From: Echinicola rosea
Lineage (GTDB): Bacteria; Bacteroidota; Bacteroidia; Cytophagales; Cyclobacteriaceae
Length of the DNA: 64,000 bases
Direction of reading: 5' to 3'
NCBI RefSeq assembly: GCF_005281475.1
Contig: NZ_CP040106.1
Location: 2,880,501 to 2,944,500 of the forward strand
The notes below the pieces were generated by a model. It worked only from the letters and a program-made list of their open reading frames with translations, had not been told where the DNA came from and ran no database searches. Below, piece by piece: positions 19,832-28,333 of the stretch. Position numbers and translations under genes: made by a program. Each line of letters starts with the position of its first letter. Within the stretch, counting starts at the first letter, position 1.

Positions 19832-20772
19832 GCCAGTTCCAAGTATTTTTTGGTCAGTTTGATGGAGGGATCTTTTGAATAGACCTCTTTCAGGTACTTG
19901 ATGGACAGTGGTTTTTGGCCGGATAGGTAATAGTAAATGCCTTTGTTTCTTAAAGCAAAAAGGTTTTTGCTGTTTTGTCTTAAGCTGAAATTAATGTCTT
20001 CAATACCTGATTCCATTTGCCCATCAAAAAGGTAATAAAGTCCCCTGTTATTATAGAAGTAAGCTTGGCCAGAGTTGAGGTCAATGGCCTTGTTTACCCA
20101 CTTTAGCGCATCAGCTATAGAGTCCTTTTCGAAAGCAAGGAGTGATCTCAAATTATAGATGTTAGCCTCTTTTGGGTGAAGATTTTCAGCAATATTGAGG
20201 TTTGACTCGGCTGATTTATAGTTTTCCTGATAATAATGTATTGTGGCCTTGTTTACATAAAGATCTGCAATGGTGCTATCCTGATTAATGGCCTGGTCGA
20301 ATGCCTGAAGGGCCTTTTCATAATCACCGAGCGTTTCTTGAACTAAACCACGAAGAAAATAGCCCCTGTAATCTTCCGGAGCGATAGAGATGAGCCTGTC
20401 TGCATTGGATAGTGCATTATAATTGGCACCATTGTCAAAATTGGCAATGCCACGGTGGTAGTAGGCATCGGCAAATTCAGCATTGATGGAGATGGCCTTG
20501 CTGAAATCACTAATGGCGCGTTGGTAGTCCGCCATGTTATAAAATGCCAGTCCGCGATTGAAGTAGGCGTCTGCAAAGTTTTCATCCAAGTCCAGCGCTT
20601 CATTATATAACGCTACAGCTCCTTCGTAGTCATTTTCCATCATCTTATTGTTTCCCTTTAGCAGGAATCTCCCCTTTTTGTCCTCCCTAGAGTCACAGGA
20701 AATCAATAAAAAGCAAAATATTGTTACAGAAAGTAGTAGCTTTAGTTGTCTCGTATTGGAAATCATAGCCAT
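19819..20772 (-). CDS. TPR-repeat lipoprotein
   Basis: 317 residues. A signal peptide with lipobox LLISC (Cys near residue 26) is followed by about eight tetratricopeptide repeats, for example AVALYNEALDLDENFADAYFNRGLAF and AISDFSKAISINAEFADAYYHRG. TPR arrays mediate protein-protein contacts; here they would face the periplasm from a lipid anchor. It overlaps the end of the hybrid kinase gene tail to tail. No operon partner. Partner proteins unknown. Confidence 0.88.
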   Translation of the reverse strand: MAMISNTRQLKLLLSVTIFCFLLISCDSREDKKGRFLLKGNNKMMENDYEGAVALYNEALDLDENFADAYFNRGLAFYNMADYQRAISDFSKAISINAEFADAYYHRGIANFDNGANYNALSNADRLISIAPEDYRGYFLRGLVQETLGDYEKALQAFDQAINQDSTIADLYVNKATIHYYQENYKSAESNLNIAENLHPKEANIYNLRSLLAFEKDSIADALKWVNKAIDLNSGQAYFYNNRGLYYLFDGQMESGIEDINFSLRQNSKNLFALRNKGIYYYLSGQKPLSIKYLKEVYSKDPSIKLTKKYLELAQEM

Positions 20773-21084
20773 ATGTTATGCCGTAAAGGTAAGCATAACT
20801 GTAAAAAAACAGTTGAAAACTGTCAGCTTTGACAAGTAAAAAATACAATAAAGGTGATTTTGTTATCCATCAGAACATGTTTTTGTTTACCTTTTGACAT
20901 GCATATTTCCTTTGGGGCCAGATATGCTTTGGAGAGGTCCCTCAGCAAATATGGTTTTATTTTAGGGACATATTGGCTAATTTTGAGGCACTTTACGTTA
21001 TATGAAATGGCATATTCCAGTAAATGAAGCTGATATTAAGGGAAATAAGCATTTTCCATAAAAGAACTAAATCCAAATAGCACT
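20773..21084. other. Gene-free gap between TPR lipoprotein and arsC
   Basis: The 312 bases hold no convincing frame. A short CATAT...ATATG dyad (around 20901-20927) is visible. TTGGCTAATTTTGAGGCA near 20972 resembles TGGCTAATTTTGAAGCA near 54301, perhaps a worn repeat. Confidence 0.4.
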
Positions 21085-21438
21085 ATGAGTAAGGTTACGA
21101 TTTATCATAATCCAAGATGCGGGAAGAGTAGGGATACCCTGAAATTGATTCAGGAAAAAGTGTCCGATGATGACATCAAAGTGATCAAATACCTTGAAGA
21201 TGTACCTTCAGAGGGAGAGTTGAAAGATATCCTTACCATTCTTGGTATCAATGCAGAGGATTTGGTCAGGAAGAATGAAAAGGTATGGAAGGAGAATTTT
21301 AAGGGAATGGACTTTTCGGAGGAAGAGCTCATAAAAGTGATGGTGCAAAATCCTAAGCTGATCGAACGACCCATCGTAATCAAGGATGGCAAGGCTGTTA
21401 TTGGCAGGCCTCCTGAGCAGGTGCATTCCATATTATAA
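21085..21438 (+). CDS. arsC: Glutaredoxin-type arsenate reductase (ArsC/Spx family)
   Basis: 117 residues with the ArsC/Spx fold. The catalytic motif NPRCGKSR (Cys12) is near the N-terminus and the substrate-binding arginine lies in LIERPIVI, followed by VIGRPPE. The enzyme reduces arsenate to arsenite using glutaredoxin; short ArsC-like proteins of this kind can also serve other thiol functions. It is not in the arsenic operon at 49.7-52.4 kb. A CDF exporter follows 26 bases later, likely co-transcribed. Confidence 0.85.
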   Translation: MSKVTIYHNPRCGKSRDTLKLIQEKVSDDDIKVIKYLEDVPSEGELKDILTILGINAEDLVRKNEKVWKENFKGMDFSEEELIKVMVQNPKLIERPIVIKDGKAVIGRPPEQVHSIL

Positions 21439-21464
21439 TCCTTTAAGGCGTTAATGTCATTTTC

Positions 21465-22478
21465 GTGAAAAATCCCAAAAAGCATTGGATAATCGCTTCT
21501 TTTGTGCTCAGTATAATGCTGCTTATACTGAAGTTTTATACCTACTACCTCACGGGTTCCAATGCCATCCTGACAGATGCCCTGGAAAGCATCGTCAACG
21601 TGGTCGCTTCGGGGTTTGCATTTTATAGCATTCACCTCAGTTCTTTGCCACGCGACCAAAACCATCCCTATGGGCATGGAAAGGTAGAGTTTTTCAGTGC
21701 TGGCATTGAAGGGGTGCTGATCATGTTGGCCGGGATGTTTATCATTTATCAGGCTATTGTTGGTTTTATCTTTCCTCCAGAACTGACTTCTTTGCCCTTC
21801 GGCATGGCGCTGATAGGGATATCTGGGCTTGCAAACGGCACCTTGGGGTACTTGCTGATCGGTAAAGGTAAAGCATATGATAGCTTGACACTTGAGGCAG
21901 ATGGACGGCATATTTTGACAGATGCCTATAGTAGCTTTGTGCTGATTTTGGGTGTAGGGATCATTTATTGGACAGGAATAGTGGTCTTGGATGGGATCCT
22001 TTCTATCATGTTTGCCCTGTATATCATTTTTAACGGCTATCGGCTGGTGCGTAGATCTGTGGCAGGACTGATGGATGAGCGTAATCCTGCATCGATGAGT
22101 ACAGTGATCAAATTGCTCAACAAGCACCGTAAAAACAACTGGATAGACATTCATAACATGAGGGTTCAGCAGTATGGTGCAGATAAGCATATTGATCTTC
22201 ACCTTACCTTGCCCTATTATTTTGAACTGACCAAGGTGCATGATGAAGTGGAGGGAATGGAAAGTGTATTGGAAAATGGGCTCTCTGGACATGTAGAGGT
22301 GTTTGTACATGCTGATCCCTGTATTCCTGAGAAGTGTTGCCACTATTGTATGGTGAGCAATTGCCCCGTTAGAAAGTATGCCCGAACGAAAAAAATTTCA
22401 TGGGATACCTCAAATATGACCAAAAACCAAAAGCACTATCATGAACTGATCAGCGACATGGATGAGATTGATTTTTGA
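21465..22478 (+). CDS. Cation diffusion facilitator metal exporter
   Basis: 337 residues starting at GTG. Six membrane segments in the N-terminal 200 residues carry the family pattern SNAILTDALESIVNV and a second metal-site helix around LTDAYSSFVLILG; HPYGHGK precedes the third helix. The cytoplasmic C-terminal domain (about 210-290) is followed by a Cys/His-rich tail DPCIPEKCCHYCMVSNCPV that could bind metal. CDF proteins export Zn, Mn, Fe or Co; the metal here is undetermined. Downstream of arsC by 26 bases. Confidence 0.9.
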   Translation: MKNPKKHWIIASFVLSIMLLILKFYTYYLTGSNAILTDALESIVNVVASGFAFYSIHLSSLPRDQNHPYGHGKVEFFSAGIEGVLIMLAGMFIIYQAIVGFIFPPELTSLPFGMALIGISGLANGTLGYLLIGKGKAYDSLTLEADGRHILTDAYSSFVLILGVGIIYWTGIVVLDGILSIMFALYIIFNGYRLVRRSVAGLMDERNPASMSTVIKLLNKHRKNNWIDIHNMRVQQYGADKHIDLHLTLPYYFELTKVHDEVEGMESVLENGLSGHVEVFVHADPCIPEKCCHYCMVSNCPVRKYARTKKISWDTSNMTKNQKHYHELISDMDEIDF

Positions 22479-22571
22479 TGTTTTTTGTTGTATTTGCCTG
22501 GTTTTAAATGTTTTACGTTGTTTTTTTCTTGTTTTTTAGGTTAAAATTCTGTAGCTTAAAAGAAAAACGAA

Positions 22572-22658
22572 ATGAGCAACGATAGGAAATTCAAGATTTT
22601 TCTGGCGGGCTCTACCATCGCTTGGTTAATCATAGTGGTGATGATTTTTGTGATGTAG
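22572..22658 (+). CDS. Putative 28-residue single-TM small protein
   Basis: ATG at 22572 opens MSNDRKFKIFLAGSTIAW followed by LIIVVMIFVM and a stop: a charged N-terminus and one hydrophobic helix. It follows an AT-rich stretch 93 bases after the CDF gene and is followed by a terminator at 22738. Small membrane peptides of this kind are easily missed, but no conservation data are available. Confidence 0.4.
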   Translation: MSNDRKFKIFLAGSTIAWLIIVVMIFVM

Positions 22659-22997
22659 CCAGATAAAAAGGATTATGCCATTGAGTACTGTTCGCCATAC
22701 AGTAGGTTTTTTTAAATGGAAAAGATTTTTGAAGGTAAAAAAGCGGGATGTTACGATATCCCGCTTTTTAAATTTCAGGGAGTTTTTTGGATGGTACTGG
22801 ATCAAGTAATGTTTTGGAGGGGATAGAATTATCTTTACGGGGGATACCGATTCCCTGTCTTGGGCACCCCCAATGAACACATGGTATTTGGTATGAAGTA
22901 CACTCATGGCCTAGCCCCATAAGGGCGACACCTCCAGAGCCATGGGTAACCCCCATGGTAAATTAACACATTCAGCCTTCACAGTTTTAGCCGTATG
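22659..22997. other. Gap with terminator and worn repeat
   Basis: Contains the hairpin at 22738-22769 and a second perfect hairpin CCATGGG/CCCATGG at 22940-22958 beside GCCCCATAAGGGCGACACC, which looks like a fragment of a dispersed intergenic repeat. No gene seen. Confidence 0.4.
22738..22769 (+). terminator. Hairpin terminator
   Basis: AAAAAGCGGGAT and ATCCCGCTTTTT pair across a short loop, with T on the plus strand and A before the stem (so potentially bidirectional). It ends the small-protein/CDF transcript. Confidence 0.8.
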
Positions 22998-23405
22998 TTA
23001 AGATTGATACCTTAGTAGCCAGTAATTTCCAAATTTATCCTGAACTTCACCAAATATGGTTCCCCAATAATTTTCTTCGAGAGGGGCAATGAGTTTGCCT
23101 CCTTCCAGCAGATTGGATAAATAGGCTCGGATTTCATTTTCGCTATCACAATCGATCATCATCGAAACCGAATTTCCTTTTTTCAGCCCTTTTTCACCTA
23201 CCATATCTGTTCCGATAAGTATGGTCTGTCTATGTTTCAGGGAGGCGTGAAGAATATACTTTTTGAAGGCTGGAGGAAGGTTTGTTGATAAAGGAGATTC
23301 TCCTACGGTTTGGAATTCCAAGGTTCCGCCCAGGCAGCCTTGATAAAAGCGCATGGCTTCTTGGCAGTTGCCGTTAAAGGTGAGGTATGTGATGACTCTG
23401 CTCAT
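22998..23405 (-). CDS. VOC-family (PhnB-like) protein
   Basis: 135 residues with the vicinal-oxygen-chelate fold in the PhnB/glyoxalase-like form: VITYLTFNGNCQEAMRFYQGCLGG at the N-terminus, central MIDCDSENEIRAYL and the ending WGTIFGEVQDKFGNYWLL. Some relatives are metalloenzymes; no substrate is evident. Divergent from the GlxA-type regulator with 132 bases between starts, so the regulator may control it. Confidence 0.85.
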   Translation of the reverse strand: MSRVITYLTFNGNCQEAMRFYQGCLGGTLEFQTVGESPLSTNLPPAFKKYILHASLKHRQTILIGTDMVGEKGLKKGNSVSMMIDCDSENEIRAYLSNLLEGGKLIAPLEENYWGTIFGEVQDKFGNYWLLRYQS

Positions 23406-23537
23406 GGGAAGGGTTAGGAGGTTTGATTTTGATCAAGCAGCAGGGTATAAAGGTCGGTATTATTATGCCATTTTTATCAGGGGAAAGGCGGCAAAAATAG
23501 GGGTTGATCTCGCCATATAATCTGGTTATCTTGTGGC

Positions 23538-24518
23538 ATGAAAAGCGTGTCCATATTAGTGCCGGAGTCCTCTGTTATGGAGGCTGTCGCCGATCCGAGA
23601 TATATGTTTACGGTAGCCAATAAGTTTTTAGTGGCTGCAGGAAGGAAGCCGCTTTTTGATGTACGGCTTGTCGGTATGTACAAGGAGATAAAACTAGGAG
23701 GTGGTGTCTTTTCCGTTTTTCCAGATGCGATGTGTGATGAAGTGGAAGCCACTGACCTGATCATTATCCCGGCACTTTTTGGGGATATGAAGGAGTCGGT
23801 AGCATCCAATGTCGGCTTGATCCCGTGGATTCTAAAACAGCATGCACAGGGAGCGGAGGTAGCCTCGCTGTGTGTAGGTGCCTTTTTGCTGGCTGCCACT
23901 GGGCTGTTGGAAGGAAAAAAGTGCTCCACACATTGGGCTTATTACAATGAGTTCAGAGGAAGCTTTCCTGAAGTAGAGGTGGTTGATGGCGGTGTTATTA
24001 CGGAAGATAATGGTATTTATTCCAGCGGCGGTGCCAATAGCTATTGGAATTTACTCTTGTACCTGTTGGAAAAGTACACTGACCGCGATACGGCCATACT
24101 TGCTGCCAAGTATTTTGCAATTGACATAGACAGGGACAGTCAAGGTGCCTTTACCATTTTTAATGGGCAAAAAGATCATGGCGATCTAGAAATCATGAAA
24201 GCACAGGAATTCATCGAGCAGCATTATGGAGAAAAAATTACGGTAGATCAACTGGCCCGTATGGTGGCGTTGAGCAGAAGGAGTTTTGAGCGACGGTTTA
24301 AGCAGATGACAGGAAATACGGTGATAGCATATTTTCAGCGGGTGAAAATTGAAGCTGCCAAGAGGAGCTTTGAATCGTCTGGAAAGAATATTTCGGAGGT
24401 TATGTTTGATGTGGGCTATACCGATTCCAAAGCTTTCAGATCCGTGTTCAAGAAAATCACCGGGTTGACACCCAATGCCTACCGAAACAAATATCATAAG
24501 GTCTTGCCTGCCATTTGA
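23538..24518 (+). CDS. GlxA-family AraC transcription regulator (DJ-1/PfpI domain)
   Basis: 326 residues in two domains. Residues 1-190 form a DJ-1/PfpI (class I glutamine amidotransferase-like) sensor with the nucleophile-elbow cysteine in SLCVGAFLLAATGLL; residues 225-320 form the double AraC helix-turn-helix (ITVDQLARMVALSRRSFERRF...ISEVMFDVGYTDSKAFRSVFKKITG). It probably binds DNA on sensing a small metabolite or reactive carbonyl. Divergent from the VOC gene, a plausible target. Confidence 0.9.
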   Translation: MKSVSILVPESSVMEAVADPRYMFTVANKFLVAAGRKPLFDVRLVGMYKEIKLGGGVFSVFPDAMCDEVEATDLIIIPALFGDMKESVASNVGLIPWILKQHAQGAEVASLCVGAFLLAATGLLEGKKCSTHWAYYNEFRGSFPEVEVVDGGVITEDNGIYSSGGANSYWNLLLYLLEKYTDRDTAILAAKYFAIDIDRDSQGAFTIFNGQKDHGDLEIMKAQEFIEQHYGEKITVDQLARMVALSRRSFERRFKQMTGNTVIAYFQRVKIEAAKRSFESSGKNISEVMFDVGYTDSKAFRSVFKKITGLTPNAYRNKYHKVLPAI

Positions 24519-24792
24519 AAAAAGTTTTTACCTTGGTCAGGGTAATTGCTTCCCAGCGTGTCCTAAGATCAAGGACGGAGAAAGACTCCAAAATTCCAAC
24601 AAGATATGTGAAGAAATAACCGTTTGATAACACAAATGGGTTAACCTTAAATGCAAAATCCCGTTTGCTGTTGACAGTTGTAGGTGTTTGTCTTGCGAGC
24701 AGCACCAAATCGAAGAATTGGTTTTTCAGATCTAAACATCTTGGGACATTATTTAGTTATCAATTTTTAAAAAATGTAATCAATCAAACCAA

Positions 24793-27162
24793 ATGAGGGA
24801 AAACATGAGAACAAGCTCACAAAAGAGTTTGTTGAGAAAAATATTGCTTTTTGGCATCTGCCTGGGACTAGGAAATATGGCCGTTTGGGCACAGACCAAG
24901 CACACCATTCGAGGAACAATGGAAGATGCATCCACTGGGGAAGGGCTTATTGGGGCTACGATATTTGTAAAGGAACTTAGCACTGGAGGAACCAGTAATG
25001 TATATGGGTTTTATTCCTTGACCATCCCAGAAGGACAATATACTTTGACCTATAGTTTTGTCGGCTATGAATCAGTGACCAAAACCATTACCCTTGATGG
25101 AGATAAGACTATTGATGTGGAGTTGGTCCCTGGATCTGCCGAACTAGAGGAAGTGGTGGTAAGTGCCGAGCCCGAAGATCAAAATGTGCGCTCCACCCAG
25201 ATGAGCGTCAATAAACTGGACATGCGGGAAGTGGAATCCATTCCAGTGGTATTTGGGGAAAAAGATATTGTAAAGACCATACAGTTGCTCCCTGGGATCA
25301 AAGGCAACGAAGGAAGTGGAGGATTCTTTGTGCGAGGGGGAAGTGCAGACCAAAACCTGATATTGCTGGATGAGGCCCCTGTGTACAATGCATCACATTT
25401 GCTAGGTTTTTTCTCTGTATTCAATTCTGATGCGATCAAGGACTTGTCCATCTACAAAGGCCACATTCCTGCTGAATATGGCGGAAGGGCATCCTCTGTC
25501 TTGGATATCAAAATGAAAGAGGGTAACACCAAGAAATTTGCCGCACAAGGCGGAATAGGGTTGATTTCCAGTCGTGCTACCATCGAGGCTCCGATAGTGA
25601 AGGACAAGGGGTCATTTGTCATTTCTGGCCGAAGGACCTATGTAGATCTTTTTTTGAAGCTTTCCAATGATGATGATATCAATAAATCCACGCTGTACTT
25701 CTATGACCTGAATGCCAAGGCGAATTACAAGTTTGGCGATAAAGACCGGGTGTTCGTTTCAGGATATTTTGGAAGGGATAATTTTGGTTACGCAGATCTG
25801 TTTGGGTTTGACTGGGGAAATGCCACCGGTACTGTCCGCTGGAACCACCTGTTCAATGATCGCTTGTTTTTAAACTCCACTGTCGTGTTCAGTGATTATA
25901 ATTATGTGGTGGACATCGCTGGAGAGGAAGAGGAGAATGATGGATTTAAGGTGACTTCTTCGATCAGGGACATTAGCTTGAAGGAAGATTTCGAATATTA
26001 TATCAATCCTGATAACACGTTGAAGTTTGGGGCTGGACTAATCCGTCATAATTTCGTGCCTGGTAAAATCTCCCCTCAGGGCGACAGTTACATCAATGCA
26101 CAGACATTGCAGAATAAATATGCTTGGGAAGCCGCGGCCTATGTCTCCGAGGAGCTGAAGGTTTCGCCTTCACTGAGTGTCAATGGCGGTCTCCGCTATT
26201 CGTGGTTTGCTCAAGTAGGGCCTGGGGAAGTGTTTACCTATGATCAGGATGGCGATGTAGTAAGTTCAAAGGATTATGATAAAGGGGAGATTGTAGAAAC
26301 GTACGGAGGACTGGAACCACGTCTTGGCTTGACCTATATGCTAAATGATGAAACTTCGCTGAAGGCATCATACGGACGGAACCGCCAGTACCTACACTTG
26401 GTGTCCAATTCTACCTCTGGCACTCCTATAGACCTATGGATTCCCAGCAGCAATAATGTCAAGCCGCAGATAGCTGACCAGATTGCCATGGGATATTACA
26501 GGAATTTTAAGGATAATATGTATGAAACGTCCTTAGAGGTATATTATAAGGACATGCAAAACCAAGTTGACTACCGTACCGGTGCTGAATTGGTTTTCAA
26601 TGAAAATGTGGAGTCACAATTGCTTTTTGGAAAAGGCTGGTCTTATGGAGCCGAGTTTCTATTGCGAAAAAACACGGGGAGGCTGACGGGTTGGGTCAGC
26701 TACACGATCTCTAAGACAGAGCGGGAATTTGCCGGAGTGGATTACGGGGAAGTTTATCCTGCCAGTTGGGACAGGCCACATGATTTTTCAGTGGTAGGGA
26801 TTTATCAACTGAACAAAAAATGGAACCTGTCTGCTTCTTTTGTCTACCGCTCTGGAAATGCGGTGACCTATCCTGTTGGGAAGTATGAAATGAAAGGTGA
26901 GGTCATCAATATGTATGGAAAGCGAAATAATAATCGCATGCCAGATTATAACAGGCTGGACATCGGTGCCACGATGAAGCTTAAGGAAACCAAGAAGTTT
27001 AGCTCTGACCTGAATTTTTCCATCTACAACGTATATGCGCGAAAAAATGCTTATTCCATTTCATTTCGCGAAAACAGGGACGACCCCACCCAGACCGAAG
27101 CGGTGAAAATAGCCCTTTTCAGTATTTTACCATCCGTAACTTATAATTTTAGATTTAAATGA
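24793..27162 (+). CDS. TonB-dependent receptor with carboxypeptidase-like N-domain
   Basis: 789 residues. A signal peptide ends near AVWAQ; the start may be 24793 or the ATG 12 bases later. A carboxypeptidase-D regulatory-like domain (TIRGTMEDASTGEGLIGATIFVK...) precedes a plug with GGFFVRGGSADQNLILLDEAPVYNASHLLGF, then a 22-strand-type barrel ending in the aromatic VTYNFRFK. It transports an unidentified ligand across the outer membrane. It overlaps the DUF4249 gene by 4 bases (ATGA), a conserved receptor/lipoprotein pair. Confidence 0.9.
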   Translation: MRENMRTSSQKSLLRKILLFGICLGLGNMAVWAQTKHTIRGTMEDASTGEGLIGATIFVKELSTGGTSNVYGFYSLTIPEGQYTLTYSFVGYESVTKTITLDGDKTIDVELVPGSAELEEVVVSAEPEDQNVRSTQMSVNKLDMREVESIPVVFGEKDIVKTIQLLPGIKGNEGSGGFFVRGGSADQNLILLDEAPVYNASHLLGFFSVFNSDAIKDLSIYKGHIPAEYGGRASSVLDIKMKEGNTKKFAAQGGIGLISSRATIEAPIVKDKGSFVISGRRTYVDLFLKLSNDDDINKSTLYFYDLNAKANYKFGDKDRVFVSGYFGRDNFGYADLFGFDWGNATGTVRWNHLFNDRLFLNSTVVFSDYNYVVDIAGEEEENDGFKVTSSIRDISLKEDFEYYINPDNTLKFGAGLIRHNFVPGKISPQGDSYINAQTLQNKYAWEAAAYVSEELKVSPSLSVNGGLRYSWFAQVGPGEVFTYDQDGDVVSSKDYDKGEIVETYGGLEPRLGLTYMLNDETSLKASYGRNRQYLHLVSNSTSGTPIDLWIPSSNNVKPQIADQIAMGYYRNFKDNMYETSLEVYYKDMQNQVDYRTGAELVFNENVESQLLFGKGWSYGAEFLLRKNTGRLTGWVSYTISKTEREFAGVDYGEVYPASWDRPHDFSVVGIYQLNKKWNLSASFVYRSGNAVTYPVGKYEMKGEVINMYGKRNNNRMPDYNRLDIGATMKLKETKKFSSDLNFSIYNVYARKNAYSISFRENRDDPTQTEAVKIALFSILPSVTYNFRFK

Positions 27163-27980
27163 TCATGAAAAAATATAGTGGACTAATCTTATTTTTGGCG
27201 GTGACCTTGATGGGGTGTGAGGATGTGATCGAGCTAGACCTGGATGAAGGGGAGGCCCGAATAGCGATAGAGGGAATCGTTACCGACCAGCCCGGGCCAT
27301 ATACGGTGACCATTACCGAGTCTGTGGGTTTTTATGAAGACAATGTGTTTCCTCCCATTAGTGGTGCCTTCGTGGAAATTTCCGATGATCAAGGAAATGC
27401 AGAAGTGCTGGTGGAAACAGAGGACGGGCTGTATCAGACTACGGATCTCCAAGGTCAAAGGGGGGTGACATACACCCTCACCGTAGAGCATGAAGGTCAG
27501 ACTTATACCGCTCAAAGCCGGATGCCAGAAGAGCAGGTGGCTATTGATTCCCTGGGGTTCCGGTTTGAAGAAGAGTCGTTGCTAAATAAGGAAGGGTATT
27601 ATTTTAAAGCATATTTTGAAGATCCTCCAGGCTTGGGCGATTACTATAGCTTCAATGTCTTTATCAATGGAGAGGTGTATGTCTTTGATTTTGACGGTGA
27701 GATGATCGAAGATGATAATTTTTGGCTTTACAGTGACAAATACACGGACGGAAATGCCCAAGATTATGATTTTCCTCATACTCTTGAAGAAGGAGATGAT
27801 GTTTATGTCGAATTAAGGCATTTGGAAAAATCTACCTATGACTATTATCGTATGCTCGTAGATGTTATTGACGGGGGAGGCGTGGCTCCGTCCAACCCAA
27901 TTTCAAATTTTGGTGATACTGCCCTGGGGTATTTCGGCGCTTTCTCGGTGAGCAATATTGAGGCTACTGTGGAGGAATAA
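27159..27980 (+). CDS. DUF4249 lipoprotein, partner of the TonB receptor
   Basis: 273 residues. A short signal with the Cys in LMGCEDVIELDLD marks a lipoprotein; the body is beta-rich (EGIVTDQPGPYTVTITESVGFYEDNVFPPISGAFVEISDD) as in DUF4249. In Bacteroidota it is encoded next to TonB-dependent receptors and is thought to sit on the outer membrane surface as an accessory. Start could also be the ATG 6 bases later. Translationally coupled by a 4-base overlap with the receptor. Ligand unknown. Confidence 0.85.
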   Translation: MIMKKYSGLILFLAVTLMGCEDVIELDLDEGEARIAIEGIVTDQPGPYTVTITESVGFYEDNVFPPISGAFVEISDDQGNAEVLVETEDGLYQTTDLQGQRGVTYTLTVEHEGQTYTAQSRMPEEQVAIDSLGFRFEEESLLNKEGYYFKAYFEDPPGLGDYYSFNVFINGEVYVFDFDGEMIEDDNFWLYSDKYTDGNAQDYDFPHTLEEGDDVYVELRHLEKSTYDYYRMLVDVIDGGGVAPSNPISNFGDTALGYFGAFSVSNIEATVEE

Positions 27981-28333
27981 AGGATACTGCCCTCCGATAG
28001 AGGTGATATCCATTATCGGGGGGATTCACTTTTATCCGTGTGATCATGATATTGGTCATTTTTCACGCTTTAAATCTTTATGGTTTTTTTGTTCAGGGAA
28101 TATTATATAGTTTTGAGGGTTGCCCTCACTTTTAAATTCTGGTAAAAAAGTGACTTAAGGGGTGTTTTTGAGGTGGTTTTTGGTCATCATGGATTTGCGT
28201 GTGTCTGTAATAGCTTTTAACGTTACCGGAACATTGTCGAAATCCTTGTAGGATACTCGATCTAGGTTTTTTGGGCCCTTTCCTTTTTTGTCTTGAAAAA
28301 ATCTCAAATACTTTGTTATAGAAAATTAACTTT
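27981..28333. other. Gap with weak terminator after the DUF4249 gene
   Basis: A 10-bp stem with one G-T pair (27990-27999 with 28014-28023) is followed by a moderately T-rich stretch, a plausible terminator. The rest is AT-rich with no gene or clear -7 box. Confidence 0.4.

Noticed and set aside
21150..22343. 397-residue frame on the minus strand
   Set aside because: It lies entirely over arsC and the CDF exporter and its translation has no domain motif; shadow of the real genes.
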